From Pseudomonas sp. UFMG81 (lineage in GTDB: Bacteria; Pseudomonadota; Gammaproteobacteria; Pseudomonadales; Pseudomonadaceae), in NCBI RefSeq assembly GCF_015354575.1, contig NZ_JACAFQ010000033.1, positions 407-56,548 of the forward strand: 56,142 bases of DNA, read 5' to 3'. Below the pieces are notes generated by a model, which saw only the letters and a program-made list of their open reading frames with translations, was not told the origin of the DNA and searched no databases. Positions 8,289 through 16,247 of this stretch are shown in pieces (position 1 is the first letter of the stretch; each line of letters opens with the position of its first letter). Position numbers and translations under genes: made by a program.

Positions 8289-9134
8289 TTACCCCTTGAC
8301 CGCGCCGGCGGTCAGCCCGCGCACGAAATACTTGCCCGCAATCACGTAGACCAGCAGCGTCGGCAGCCCGGCGATCATCGCCGCGGCCATGTCGACGTTG
8401 TATTCCTTGGCCCCGGTGCTGGTGTTGACCAGGTTGTTCAGGGCCACGGTGATCGGTTGCGAGTCGCCACTGGAGAACACCACCCCAAACAGGAAGTCGT
8501 TCCAGATCTGGGTGAACTGCCAGATCAGGCAGACCATGATGATCGGCGTCGACATCGGCAAGATGATCCGCCCGAAGATGGTGAAGAACCCGGCGCCGTC
8601 CAGGCGCGCAGCCTTGACCAGCGCCTCGGGGATACTCACGTAGTAGTTGCGGAAGAACAGCGTGGTGAAGGCCAGGCCATACACCACGTGCACCAGCACC
8701 AGGCCGCTGGTGGTGCTGGCCAGGCCAAGCTTGCCGAGGGTGAACGAGGCCGGCAGCAGCACGGTCTGGAACGGCAGGAAGCAACCGAACAGCAGCAAGC
8801 CGAAGAACAGCTGCGAGCCACGGAAGCGCCACATCGACAGCACATAGCCGTTGAGCGCGCCGATGGTGGTGGAGATCAGCACCGCCGGCACGGTGATCAG
8901 GATCGAGTTGACGAAGTAGCCGTTGACCGTGGCCCAGGCCTTGGCCCAGCCAATGCCGCTGAACACCGTCGGCCAGCTCAGCAGGTTGCCGGTGCTGATG
9001 TCCTCGGGGGTCTTGAAGCTGGTCAGCAGCATCACCACCAGCGGCACCAGGTACAGCAGCACGGCGAGCAGCAGCACGGCATGGATGGCGATACGGCTGA
9101 AGCTCAATGCAGGTTTGTCGACAGGGCTAGTCAT
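8289..9134 (-). CDS. gtsC: Glucose ABC transporter permease GtsC
   Basis: One of the two membrane subunits of the glucose importer. The 281 residues show six hydrophobic segments, the first at about 14-37. The EAA-loop motif that docks the ATPase is in EALVKAARLDGAGFFTIFGRI. It belongs to the MalG-type CUT1 permeases. Its ATG overlaps the end of gtsB by 8 bp, which implies translational coupling. Confidence 0.94.
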   Translation of the reverse strand: MTSPVDKPALSFSRIAIHAVLLLAVLLYLVPLVVMLLTSFKTPEDISTGNLLSWPTVFSGIGWAKAWATVNGYFVNSILITVPAVLISTTIGALNGYVLSMWRFRGSQLFFGLLLFGCFLPFQTVLLPASFTLGKLGLASTTSGLVLVHVVYGLAFTTLFFRNYYVSIPEALVKAARLDGAGFFTIFGRIILPMSTPIIMVCLIWQFTQIWNDFLFGVVFSSGDSQPITVALNNLVNTSTGAKEYNVDMAAAMIAGLPTLLVYVIAGKYFVRGLTAGAVKG

Positions 9135-10035
9135 GGCGTTTACCCCGTAGCTCCGAATACAGGTAAGGGACGATGATCGCCAGCACCGCGCCGAGCATCA
9201 GGATCGCGCTGGCCGAGCCCATGCCCATCTGCCCGCGGCTGAAGGTGAACGCGTACATGAACATCGCCGGTAGGTCCGAGGAGTAGCCCGGGCCGCCCGC
9301 GGTCATCGCCGCCACTAGGTCGAAACTCTTGATGGCGATGTGCGCAAGGATCATCAGCGAGCTGAAGAACACCGGGCGCAGGCTCGGCAGCACCACGGTC
9401 CAGTAGATGCGCGGCAGGCTGGCGCCATCGAGCTGGGCGGCGCGGATGATCGACTGATCGACACCGCGCAGCCCGGCGAGGAACATCGCCATGATGAAGC
9501 CCGAGGCCTGCCACACCGCAGCGATCACCAGGCAGTAGACCACCCGGTCGGGGTCGATCAGCCAGTCCAGGCGAAAACCCTCCCAGCCCCAGTCGCGCAG
9601 CAACTTGTCCAGGCCCATGCCGGGGTTGAGCAGCCACTTCCAGGCGGTGCCGGTGACGATCATCGACAGTGCCATGGGATAGAGGTAGATGGTGCGGATG
9701 AAGCCCTCGCGGCGGATGCGCTGATCGAGCAGCACGGCGAGGAACACGCCGATGGCCAGGGTGATGCCGATGAACAGGCCACCGAACAGCAGCAGGTTCT
9801 TGCTCGCCACCCACCAGCGGTCGTTGTCGAACAGCCGGGCGTACTGGGCCAGCCCGGCCCACTTGTAGGTGGGCAGGAAGGTCGAGGTGGTGAACGAGAG
9901 GACAAAGGTCCACAGGATGTAGCCGTAGAAGCCCACCAGCACGATGAACATGCTCGGCGCCAGTACCAGCTTGGGTAGCCAGCGCTGGAGCGCGTCCAGG
10001 GGTGAGGCCCGCAGGCGGGCGGTTGCAGTAGTCAT
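9127..10035 (-). CDS. gtsB: Glucose ABC transporter permease GtsB
   Basis: Partner membrane subunit to GtsC. The 302-residue product has an N-terminal hydrophobic helix (about 19-45), further membrane segments and an EAA-like loop (IIRAAQLDGASLPRIYWTVV). It belongs to the MalF-type CUT1 permeases. The ATG at 10035 gives MTTATARLRASPLD; upstream in-frame codons are translated REP sequence and were rejected. A REP pair separates it from gtsA, which commonly allows higher expression of the binding protein than of the permeases. Confidence 0.93.
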   Translation of the reverse strand: MTTATARLRASPLDALQRWLPKLVLAPSMFIVLVGFYGYILWTFVLSFTTSTFLPTYKWAGLAQYARLFDNDRWWVASKNLLLFGGLFIGITLAIGVFLAVLLDQRIRREGFIRTIYLYPMALSMIVTGTAWKWLLNPGMGLDKLLRDWGWEGFRLDWLIDPDRVVYCLVIAAVWQASGFIMAMFLAGLRGVDQSIIRAAQLDGASLPRIYWTVVLPSLRPVFFSSLMILAHIAIKSFDLVAAMTAGGPGYSSDLPAMFMYAFTFSRGQMGMGSASAILMLGAVLAIIVPYLYSELRGKRHD

Positions 10036-10070
10036 GGTCTGGATTCCCGATGCGAGGTTGCCTGCGCAGG

Positions 10071-10156
10071 CCTCATCGCTGGCAAGCCAGCTCCCACAGG
10101 TATACGTGCCCTCAGCTGATCGCTGTTCCTGTGGGAGCCGGCTTGCCGGCGATAGG
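10071..10156. repeat. REP pair between gtsA and gtsB
   Basis: CTGGCAAGCCAGCTCCCACAG and the facing CTGTGGGAGCCGGCTTGCCGG form an inward-facing pair of the same family as at 160 and 38274. Read as RNA it would give a hairpin just after gtsA and may protect that segment of the transcript. Confidence 0.85.
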
Positions 10157-10168
10157 TCCGTCAGATCC

Positions 10169-11455
10169 TTACTTGGCTGCTTTGACGGCCGCGTACAGCT
10201 TCTTCGCCGCATCGGCCGGCTCAGCCTTGGGGTCGTTGATGTAGTTGGTCACCACATCGAAGAACGCCCCCTGCACCGCCAGCGTGGTGGCCATGTTGTG
10301 CGCCATGCTCGGTTGCAGGCCGCCGGTCTTGGCATCGGCCAGGAAGTCCTTGGCGGCGGTCTGGGCGCAGGCGTCGAAGCCATGCTTGGCCATGTCGGCG
10401 AGCATGTCGTTGCGCACCGGGATCGAGCCTTTGTTGGTGCTGAACACCTTCTGGAAGTCCTCGCCCAGCACCTTGCGGGCGATGTCCTGCTGGCCGGCCG
10501 CCGTGCCCTTGTCCTTCTGCTTGAACACCACCAGCGAGTCGATGTTGTAGAGGAAGGCTTTTTCGGTGCCGGGGAACGCCACGCACTGGTAGTCCTTGCC
10601 AGCGGTCTTCTTCGCCAGGGTCCATTCACTCTTGGCCCAGTCGCCCATGATCTGCATGCCGGCCTTGCCGTTGATCACCTTGGCGGCTTCGAGGTTCCAG
10701 TCCTGGCCCTTGCCGTCAGGGTCCATGTAGGTGGCGACTTTCTTCAGTTCGGTGAGTGCCTTGACCATCTCGGGGCCGGTCAGGGCGTTTTCGTCCAGGT
10801 CGACCAGCGCTTTCTTGTAGCCGTCGACGCCCATCACCGAAAGCACCACGCTTTCGAACACGGTGCTGTCCTGCCACGGCTGGCCACCGTGGGCGAGCGG
10901 GATGAAGCCGGCGGCCTTGAGCTTGTCGGCGGCGGCGTAGAATTCGTCGAGGGTGGTCGGCGCCTTGTCGATGCCGGCCTTCTTGAACACCTCGGGGTTG
11001 ATCCACAGCCAGTTGATGCGGTGGATGTTCACCGGCACGGCCACGTAGTCACCGTCGTACTTCACGGTGTCGGCGACCTTCTTGTCGAGCAGACTGTCCC
11101 AATTCTCTTGCTTGGCGACGTCCTTGAGCACGTCGGGATCGAGCAGGCCGGTGGCGGCCCAGTCCTGGATGTCCGGGCCCTTGATCTGCGCCACGCCTGG
11201 CGGGTTGCCGGCCACGGCGCGGCTCTTGAGCACGGTCATCGCGGTGGCGCCACCGCCACCGGCCACGGCGCCGTCCTTCCAGGTGAAGCCATCTTTCTCG
11301 ACCTGGGCCTTGAGTACATCCACCGCAGCCTTCTCGCCACCGGAGGTCCACCAATGGACGACTTCCACGCTGCCTTTGGAATCGGCGGCCTGGGCGCTGA
11401 GGGAGAACAGGGAGGCGAGCGAGATCGCGGCGGCGAGACGAAGCGTCGAATGCAT
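10169..11455 (-). CDS. gtsA: Glucose ABC transporter periplasmic binding protein
   Basis: Captures glucose in the periplasm and delivers it to GtsBC. The 428-residue precursor begins with a signal peptide of about 24 residues (cleavage near AQAADSKG), followed by a family 1 solute-binding fold with VEVVHWWTSGGE at the mature N-terminus and many aromatic residues for sugar stacking. ATG at 11455 is preceded by AAAGG at eight bases; upstream in-frame codons read through the promoter. It is the first gene of the transporter, after the AGE-family gene, with an 18-bp palindrome 105 bp upstream. Confidence 0.95.
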   Translation of the reverse strand: MHSTLRLAAAISLASLFSLSAQAADSKGSVEVVHWWTSGGEKAAVDVLKAQVEKDGFTWKDGAVAGGGGATAMTVLKSRAVAGNPPGVAQIKGPDIQDWAATGLLDPDVLKDVAKQENWDSLLDKKVADTVKYDGDYVAVPVNIHRINWLWINPEVFKKAGIDKAPTTLDEFYAAADKLKAAGFIPLAHGGQPWQDSTVFESVVLSVMGVDGYKKALVDLDENALTGPEMVKALTELKKVATYMDPDGKGQDWNLEAAKVINGKAGMQIMGDWAKSEWTLAKKTAGKDYQCVAFPGTEKAFLYNIDSLVVFKQKDKGTAAGQQDIARKVLGEDFQKVFSTNKGSIPVRNDMLADMAKHGFDACAQTAAKDFLADAKTGGLQPSMAHNMATTLAVQGAFFDVVTNYINDPKAEPADAAKKLYAAVKAAK

Positions 11456-11559
11456 GGGGAATACCTTTCTTGTTGTTATGCGTGGCAAGACTGTCGCTTG
11501 CATTGCAGGTGAGTGTAAGGAGCCCGCGCCCGGCACCAGGTAACGAACGGATGCGCGAA

Positions 11560-11577
11560 TGTCATCGTTTGGTTACA
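11560..11577. promoter_or_regulatory. 18-bp palindrome upstream of gtsA
   Basis: TGTCATCGTTTGGTTACA matches the perfect palindrome at 12865-12882 at 15 of 18 positions. It overlaps the stop codon of the AGE-family gene. Another GTAACGAACG-like half lies at 11540-11549. I take it as an operator for a glucose-responsive regulator; the neighbouring response regulator GltR is one candidate but nothing here proves it. Confidence 0.55.
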
Positions 11578-12790
11578 AAGCCAGGGCGCAGGCCACGCTC
11601 GGTGCCAGCGGCAGGCGCGGCAGCAACAGGGCCTGGTAGGCGTGGTAGAGATCGGGCTTGCCGCCCCAGATACGCGCGCTGGGCTGATTGGTTGGGTCGA
11701 GTTCGTGGTGCCAGCTGCCGTGAGCGCGGTCGATAAAGTGCGCGCCGATGAAGTCCCAGAAACAGCGGTACCAGCGCTCGTACTGCGCCTCGCCGGTGCG
11801 TCGCAGCAGCACGGCGGCGGTGGCACAGGCCTCGGCGTGCACCCAGTGCAGGCGCTCGCGCACCACCGGGCGGTCGCGCCAGTCGAGGGTGTAGACCAGG
11901 CCCGGGGCGCCATCGACGTGCCAGGCATGGCGGCAGGCGCTGTCGAACAGGCCCCTGGCCGCCGTCAGCAGCCCCTTTGGCACGGGCATCTCGGCACGTA
12001 GCAGCGCCGCTTCCAGGTGCAACAGCAGGCGCGCCCATTCGAAGGCATGGCCGGGGGTGGTGCCATATGGGCGAAAGCCATCGGCGGGGTTGTCACGGTT
12101 GTAGTCCGGCAGCGCTTGCCAGTGCGGGTCGAAATGCTCGGTGACGCGGAATCCGTCGTTGGCGGCCTGGCCGAGGATCAACCGTTCGACCATCCGCACG
12201 GCACGCTCCAGCCACAGCGGGTTGCCCGTCACGTCGGCCAGGGCGAGGAACGCCTCGACGCCATGCATGTTGCTGTTGGCGCCACGGTAGGCCTCGGGCT
12301 GCTGCCAGTCGCGGCTGAAGGACTCGCGCAACGCCCCCTCCTCTTCGCTCCAGAAGCGGGATTGGATGACCTCGATCGCTTGCCCCAGCAACGCGGGCGC
12401 AGCAGCGACGCCCGCCATCACCGCGGAACTGGCGGCCAGGGCGACGAACGCATGCAGGTAGGCGGCCTTGCCACTGCCGCCCTGGCCCTCGGGATGGGCG
12501 AACCAGCCGCCATGCTCGGCATCGCGCAATGGCCCTTGCAGCGCGGCAACGCCGTGCTCGACCAAGTGCAGGCAGCCCGGCACGCCTTGCAGGTGCGCCA
12601 GGGCGAAGCTGTGGGTCATGCGCGCGGTGTTCATGGTTTCGGCGAGGGCGCCACGCGGCAGGCGGCCGTCGTCGTCGAGGTTGCCGAAGCCCTGGGGCAG
12701 GCGTGCGGCCCTGGCGAAGTCGAGCAGGCGCAGCGACTCCTGGGTGAGCCAGGCGTGGTGAGTGGGGGAATCGAGCCAGCGGTGGGTCAT
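11573..12790 (-). CDS. AGE-family sugar epimerase/isomerase
   Basis: Member of the N-acylglucosamine 2-epimerase / cellobiose 2-epimerase / mannose isomerase family, an alpha6/alpha6 barrel. Visible family segments include YLHAFVALAASSAV, NSNMHGVEAFLALADV, GHAFEWARLLLHL and WVHAEACATAAVL, which carry the conserved histidines expected at the active site. The 405 residues fit the family. The second of two nearby ATGs (12790) is preferred because AAGGA lies eight bases before it. Position just ahead of the glucose transporter suggests it feeds mannose or another epimer into the glucose pathway. The true substrate cannot be read from sequence. Confidence 0.8.
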   Translation of the reverse strand: MTHRWLDSPTHHAWLTQESLRLLDFARAARLPQGFGNLDDDGRLPRGALAETMNTARMTHSFALAHLQGVPGCLHLVEHGVAALQGPLRDAEHGGWFAHPEGQGGSGKAAYLHAFVALAASSAVMAGVAAAPALLGQAIEVIQSRFWSEEEGALRESFSRDWQQPEAYRGANSNMHGVEAFLALADVTGNPLWLERAVRMVERLILGQAANDGFRVTEHFDPHWQALPDYNRDNPADGFRPYGTTPGHAFEWARLLLHLEAALLRAEMPVPKGLLTAARGLFDSACRHAWHVDGAPGLVYTLDWRDRPVVRERLHWVHAEACATAAVLLRRTGEAQYERWYRCFWDFIGAHFIDRAHGSWHHELDPTNQPSARIWGGKPDLYHAYQALLLPRLPLAPSVACALAL

Positions 12791-12864
12791 GGGCGTCATC
12801 CTTGTTGTTGTCAGGCGATTCTAGCCAGCCGTCCTGGGTGGCATGTCACGAAGGCCAATGCGAT

Positions 12865-12882
12865 TGTCACCGCTTGGTGACA
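12865..12882. promoter_or_regulatory. Perfect 18-bp palindrome upstream of the AGE-family gene
   Basis: TGTCACC-GCTT-GGTGACA has perfect 7-bp arms and lies 75 bp before the start codon. A similar sequence stands before gtsA. A further TGTCAC half-site lies at 12844-12849. Probable operator; the binding protein is unknown. Confidence 0.6.
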
Positions 12883-12891
12883 TCGCTCTTG

Positions 12892-13009
12892 TGTAGGAGC
12901 GGCCTTGCGTCGCGAAAGGGTCGCGTAGCGGCCCCAGAATCTCGGCGTCAATGCAGAGATTGCCGGGGCCGCTTTGCGGCCCTTTCGCGACACAAGGCCG
13001 CTCCTACAG
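12892..13009. repeat. REP pair, TGTAGGAGCGGCC type, arms facing inward
   Basis: The arms TGTAGGAGCGGCCTTGCGTC and its near reverse complement enclose GC-rich inner repeats. It fills the gap between the sensor kinase gene and the AGE promoter, and it starts only 10 bp from the 18-bp palindrome. Confidence 0.85.
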
Positions 13010-13017
13010 AAAGCATC

Positions 13018-14472
13018 TCAATCAGGTGTGCGCGGCAGGTACAGGGTCACCCGCAAGCCCCCTTCGCGCAGGTTCAACAGGCTCACTTCGCCGCCATGGC
13101 TATGGGCGATGTTGCGCGCGATCCCGAGGCCTAACCCATACCCCTGCTGCTGCCCGGCCAGGCGGAAGTGCGGCTCGAACACCTGCTCCAGGCGCTGCTC
13201 CGGCACCCCCGGCCCCTGGTCGTCCACCTGCAGCACAAAGCTCTCGGCACTGTCGATGATGCGCAACTGCGCACGTTCGCCGTACTTGATGGCGTTGTCG
13301 ATCAGGTTGCCGATACAACGGCGCAACGCCAGCGACTTGCCCGGATACGGCGCCAGCGCCCTGCCTTCGAGGGTGATGCGGCCGTCACGCAGATAGGGTT
13401 CGGCCAGCAGCTCCAGCACCTGGTTGAGGTCGATCGGCTCGATGTTCTCGTGAATATCTGTGTCCTTCACGCACTGCAACGCGCCCTTGACCAGCAGCTC
13501 CAGCTCATCGAGGTCACGGCTGAACTTGGCCTGCAAGGCCTCATCCTCCAACAGCTCGACACGCAGCCGCAGGCGGGTGATCGGTGTGCGCAGGTCATGG
13601 GAGATGGCGCTGAACAGCTGCGAGCGCTCGGTGAGGTAGCGGCTGATGCGCTCGCGCATGCTGTTGAACGCCCGCCCCACCTCGACCACCTCGCTGCCAC
13701 CGCCCTCGGCCACCGGTGCCACGTCGGCGCCCAGCGACAACTCCCGCGCCGCCCGTGCCAGGCGCTTGAGCGGCCGGCTCTGCCAGTGCACCAGCAAGCC
13801 GATGAACAGCAACAGCAGCAGCGTGGTCAGGGCGATGAAACCGATCTGCTGACGCGGCAGGCGCTCGGCTTCAAGGCCCGTGTAAGGCTCGGGCAGCAAC
13901 GAAGCGATGTACAGCCATTCCCCCTCGCCCAGGCGGATCTGGGTGACCAGTACCGGCGGATTGAGTGGCTCCAGGGTCAGCGAATAATGCGCCCACGAGC
14001 GCGGCAGCTCGTCGAGCTTCAGGCCGCTGTTGAAGATGCGCAGGTCGTCGGGGCTTACGAACTCCACCGAGATATCCATCTGTTGGCCCAGGCGCTCATG
14101 CAACACCTGCTGGAACACCTCGATCACCGCCTGCTTGCGCGGGGTCACCGGCAGCACCGGCATGTCCAGCGGCTTGACGTTCAGCGACACGAAGAAACGT
14201 GTGCCACCCATGCTGCGCAGTTGGTCGAGCACCATCGGCCGGTAGGCCACCGGCAGCGAACGGAAGTAGCTGACGCTGGCGCTCATCGAATGCGCCAGGC
14301 TGCTGGCGCTGGCGCGCAGGCCCTGCAACTGGCTGGCACGCAGCTGCGCGACCCAGATCACGCTGGACAGGCTCTGGGCCAGTACCACCACCACCAGGGT
14401 GAGCAGCAGCATACGCCCCAGCAACGAGCGTGGCAGCAGGCGCCAGTGGCGCTCCCTAGGCCGGGTTGACAT
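13018..14472 (-). CDS. gltS: Sensor histidine kinase of the glucose two-component system
   Basis: Membrane kinase that pairs with GltR (also called GtrS in the P. putida literature). The 484 residues hold a first membrane helix (about 19-40), a periplasmic sensor region (41-208), a second helix (209-230), HAMP (231-285), and an H-box SAISHDLRTP with phospho-acceptor H292. The ATPase region has NLIDNAIKYGE, VDDQGPGVP and GYGLGLGIARN. It overlaps gltR by 17 bp. In P. aeruginosa the homologue senses 2-ketogluconate; the ligand here is inferred from that. Confidence 0.9.
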   Translation of the reverse strand: MSTRPRERHWRLLPRSLLGRMLLLTLVVVVLAQSLSSVIWVAQLRASQLQGLRASASSLAHSMSASVSYFRSLPVAYRPMVLDQLRSMGGTRFFVSLNVKPLDMPVLPVTPRKQAVIEVFQQVLHERLGQQMDISVEFVSPDDLRIFNSGLKLDELPRSWAHYSLTLEPLNPPVLVTQIRLGEGEWLYIASLLPEPYTGLEAERLPRQQIGFIALTTLLLLLFIGLLVHWQSRPLKRLARAARELSLGADVAPVAEGGGSEVVEVGRAFNSMRERISRYLTERSQLFSAISHDLRTPITRLRLRVELLEDEALQAKFSRDLDELELLVKGALQCVKDTDIHENIEPIDLNQVLELLAEPYLRDGRITLEGRALAPYPGKSLALRRCIGNLIDNAIKYGERAQLRIIDSAESFVLQVDDQGPGVPEQRLEQVFEPHFRLAGQQQGYGLGLGIARNIAHSHGGEVSLLNLREGGLRVTLYLPRTPD

Positions 14473-15178
14473 GGGCCGCCAGCAGGTAGCCGCTGCCGCG
14501 TACGGTGCGGATCAGCCGCGGCGGCTTGTCGGTGTCGCGCAGGCGCTGGCGCAGGCGGCTGACGGCCATGTCGACGATACGGTCCAGCGGCATCGGCTCG
14601 CGGCCACGGGTGGCATTGCCGATGGTGTCACGGTCGAGGATCTGCTGCGGGTGATCGAGGAACAGCTTGAGCAGGGCGAAGTCGGCGCCCGAGAGGATCA
14701 CCTCTTCACCGTCGCGGTGGAACAGGCGGTGGCTGACCGTGTCCAGCCGCCAGTCATCGAACGCCAGCACCGCGCTGGCGGGTGCCGCCTGGCCGAAATC
14801 GGCACGGCGCAGCAGGGCCTTGATCCGCGCCTGCAATTCGCGCGGGCTGAACGGTTTGCCGAGGTAGTCGTCGGCGCCCAGCTCCAGGCCGATGACCCGG
14901 TCGGCCTCGTCGGAGCTGGCGGTGAGCATGATGATCGGCACCCGCGCCTGGCGCGGATGTTGACGCACCCAACGGCACAGGCTGAAGCCATCTTCATCGG
15001 GCAGCATCACATCGAGGATCACCAGGTCGTAGGTGCTCGCCTCCAGCGCGCGGCGAAAGCCCTGGCCGTCGGGCTCGGCATGCACCCGCAGGCCGCAGCG
15101 GCCGAGGTAGGTTTGCAGCAGTTCGCGAATGTCCTGGTCGTCGTCGACCATCAGGATCGATTTGCCGGCAGTGGTCAC
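14456..15178 (-). CDS. gltR: Response regulator GltR (OmpR/PhoB family)
   Basis: DNA-binding partner of the adjacent kinase; controls sugar transport genes in Pseudomonas. The 240 residues hold a receiver domain with acidic pocket DDD (12-14), phospho-acceptor D56 in DLVILDVMLP and the switch LTASS, followed by a winged helix ending RTVRGSGYLL. Start GTG at 15178 is supported by GAGGA nine bases before it. A longer in-frame ATG at 15253 begins in a REP element and was rejected. Confidence 0.93.
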   Translation of the reverse strand: MTTAGKSILMVDDDQDIRELLQTYLGRCGLRVHAEPDGQGFRRALEASTYDLVILDVMLPDEDGFSLCRWVRQHPRQARVPIIMLTASSDEADRVIGLELGADDYLGKPFSPRELQARIKALLRRADFGQAAPASAVLAFDDWRLDTVSHRLFHRDGEEVILSGADFALLKLFLDHPQQILDRDTIGNATRGREPMPLDRIVDMAVSRLRQRLRDTDKPPRLIRTVRGSGYLLAAHVNPA

Positions 15179-15229
15179 AATGGTCCGTCCTCTGGTGGTC
15201 GCAGATCTTTGTGTCTGCTGTGAAGGCCA

Positions 15230-15286
15230 ATCGCGGGGCAACCCCGCTCCCACAACTACCTGTGGGAGCGGGCTTGCCCCGCGATG
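15230..15286. repeat. REP pair, CGCGGGGCAAGCCCGCTCCCACA type
   Basis: Two facing copies (ATCGCGGGGCAACCCCGCTCCCACA and its reverse complement form) with only a few bases between. It lies in the glk-gltR gap. The same type occurs at 32290 and 51233. Confidence 0.85.
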
Positions 15287-15290
15287 ATCA

Positions 15291-16247
15291 TCATTGTTCC
15301 AACGCTTGCTGCAAAGCCACCCCGGCCCCCAGCAACCCGGAAAACTCCGCCGTCACCAGCCATACCGGCACCCCGGCGAAATACCCGCTCATGCAGCCCT
15401 TGTCGGCAAAGCTCGCGGCAAACCCACTGCGCAGGAACAGCTCGGCAAAGCGCGGAATCACCCCACCGACGATATACACCCCACCCCGCGCGCCCAGGGT
15501 GAGCACATTGTTGCCCGCCACTCGGCCAAGGAACCGGCAGAACTGCTCGACCACCGCCAGCGCCCGCGGCTCGTTGGCCAGGGCGGCATCGGTGATCTGC
15601 GCCGGGGTCTTGTGCCGGGGCGTGTCGCCATCCAGTGCGCAGATGGCCTGGTACAGGCGCACCAGCCCACCACCGCTGAGCACGGTCTCGGCGCTGACAT
15701 GGCCGATCTGCCGGTGGATCTCCTGGTGGATCGCCGCCTCGCGGGCATTGCCCACCGGCAGGTCCACATGCCCGCCCTCGCCCGGCAGCGCCAGCCAGTG
15801 CTCGCCGTGCCGCACAAGGCTGCCAACGCCGAGCCCGGTGCCGGGGCCAATCACCAGCACTGGGCGCGAAGGGTCGGCATGGCCTGCGCAGACTGCTCGA
15901 TACTCGCCTTCACGCAGGCGGGTCATGCCCAGCGCCATGGCGGAGAAATCATTGATCAGTTGCAGCCGCTCGACCTGCAAGGTCTGACAGAACGCCTTTC
16001 GGCTCAGTCGCCAGTGATTGTTGGTAAACCGAAACTCATCGCCGTCCACAGGGCCTGCCACCGACAGACACACCGCCGCCAGGCCGCCACGGCCGATACC
16101 CTGCTCGCGCAGGTAGGCCTCGATCGCCTGCTCGGGACTGCTGTAGTCCGCAGTCGCCAGCACCTGGATCGCGTGCAGCTGGTTGTCGCGCCACAGGGCA
16201 AACCGTGCGTTGGTACCACCAATGTCGCCAACCAGCAGGTCTTTCAC
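15291..16247 (-). CDS. glk: Glucokinase
   Basis: Phosphorylates glucose imported by GtsABCD to glucose-6-phosphate. The 318 residues have the N-terminal phosphate loop GDIGGTNARF (7-16), GPGTGLGVGS and the glucose-binding LPGEGGHVDL, as in bacterial hexokinase-fold Glk. It starts with GTG, whose last bases form the edd stop (GTGA, 4-bp overlap). GGAG in the end of edd serves as ribosome site. It sits in the edd-glk-gltR-gltS operon. Confidence 0.95.
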   Translation of the reverse strand: MKDLLVGDIGGTNARFALWRDNQLHAIQVLATADYSSPEQAIEAYLREQGIGRGGLAAVCLSVAGPVDGDEFRFTNNHWRLSRKAFCQTLQVERLQLINDFSAMALGMTRLREGEYRAVCAGHADPSRPVLVIGPGTGLGVGSLVRHGEHWLALPGEGGHVDLPVGNAREAAIHQEIHRQIGHVSAETVLSGGGLVRLYQAICALDGDTPRHKTPAQITDAALANEPRALAVVEQFCRFLGRVAGNNVLTLGARGGVYIVGGVIPRFAELFLRSGFAASFADKGCMSGYFAGVPVWLVTAEFSGLLGAGVALQQALEQ

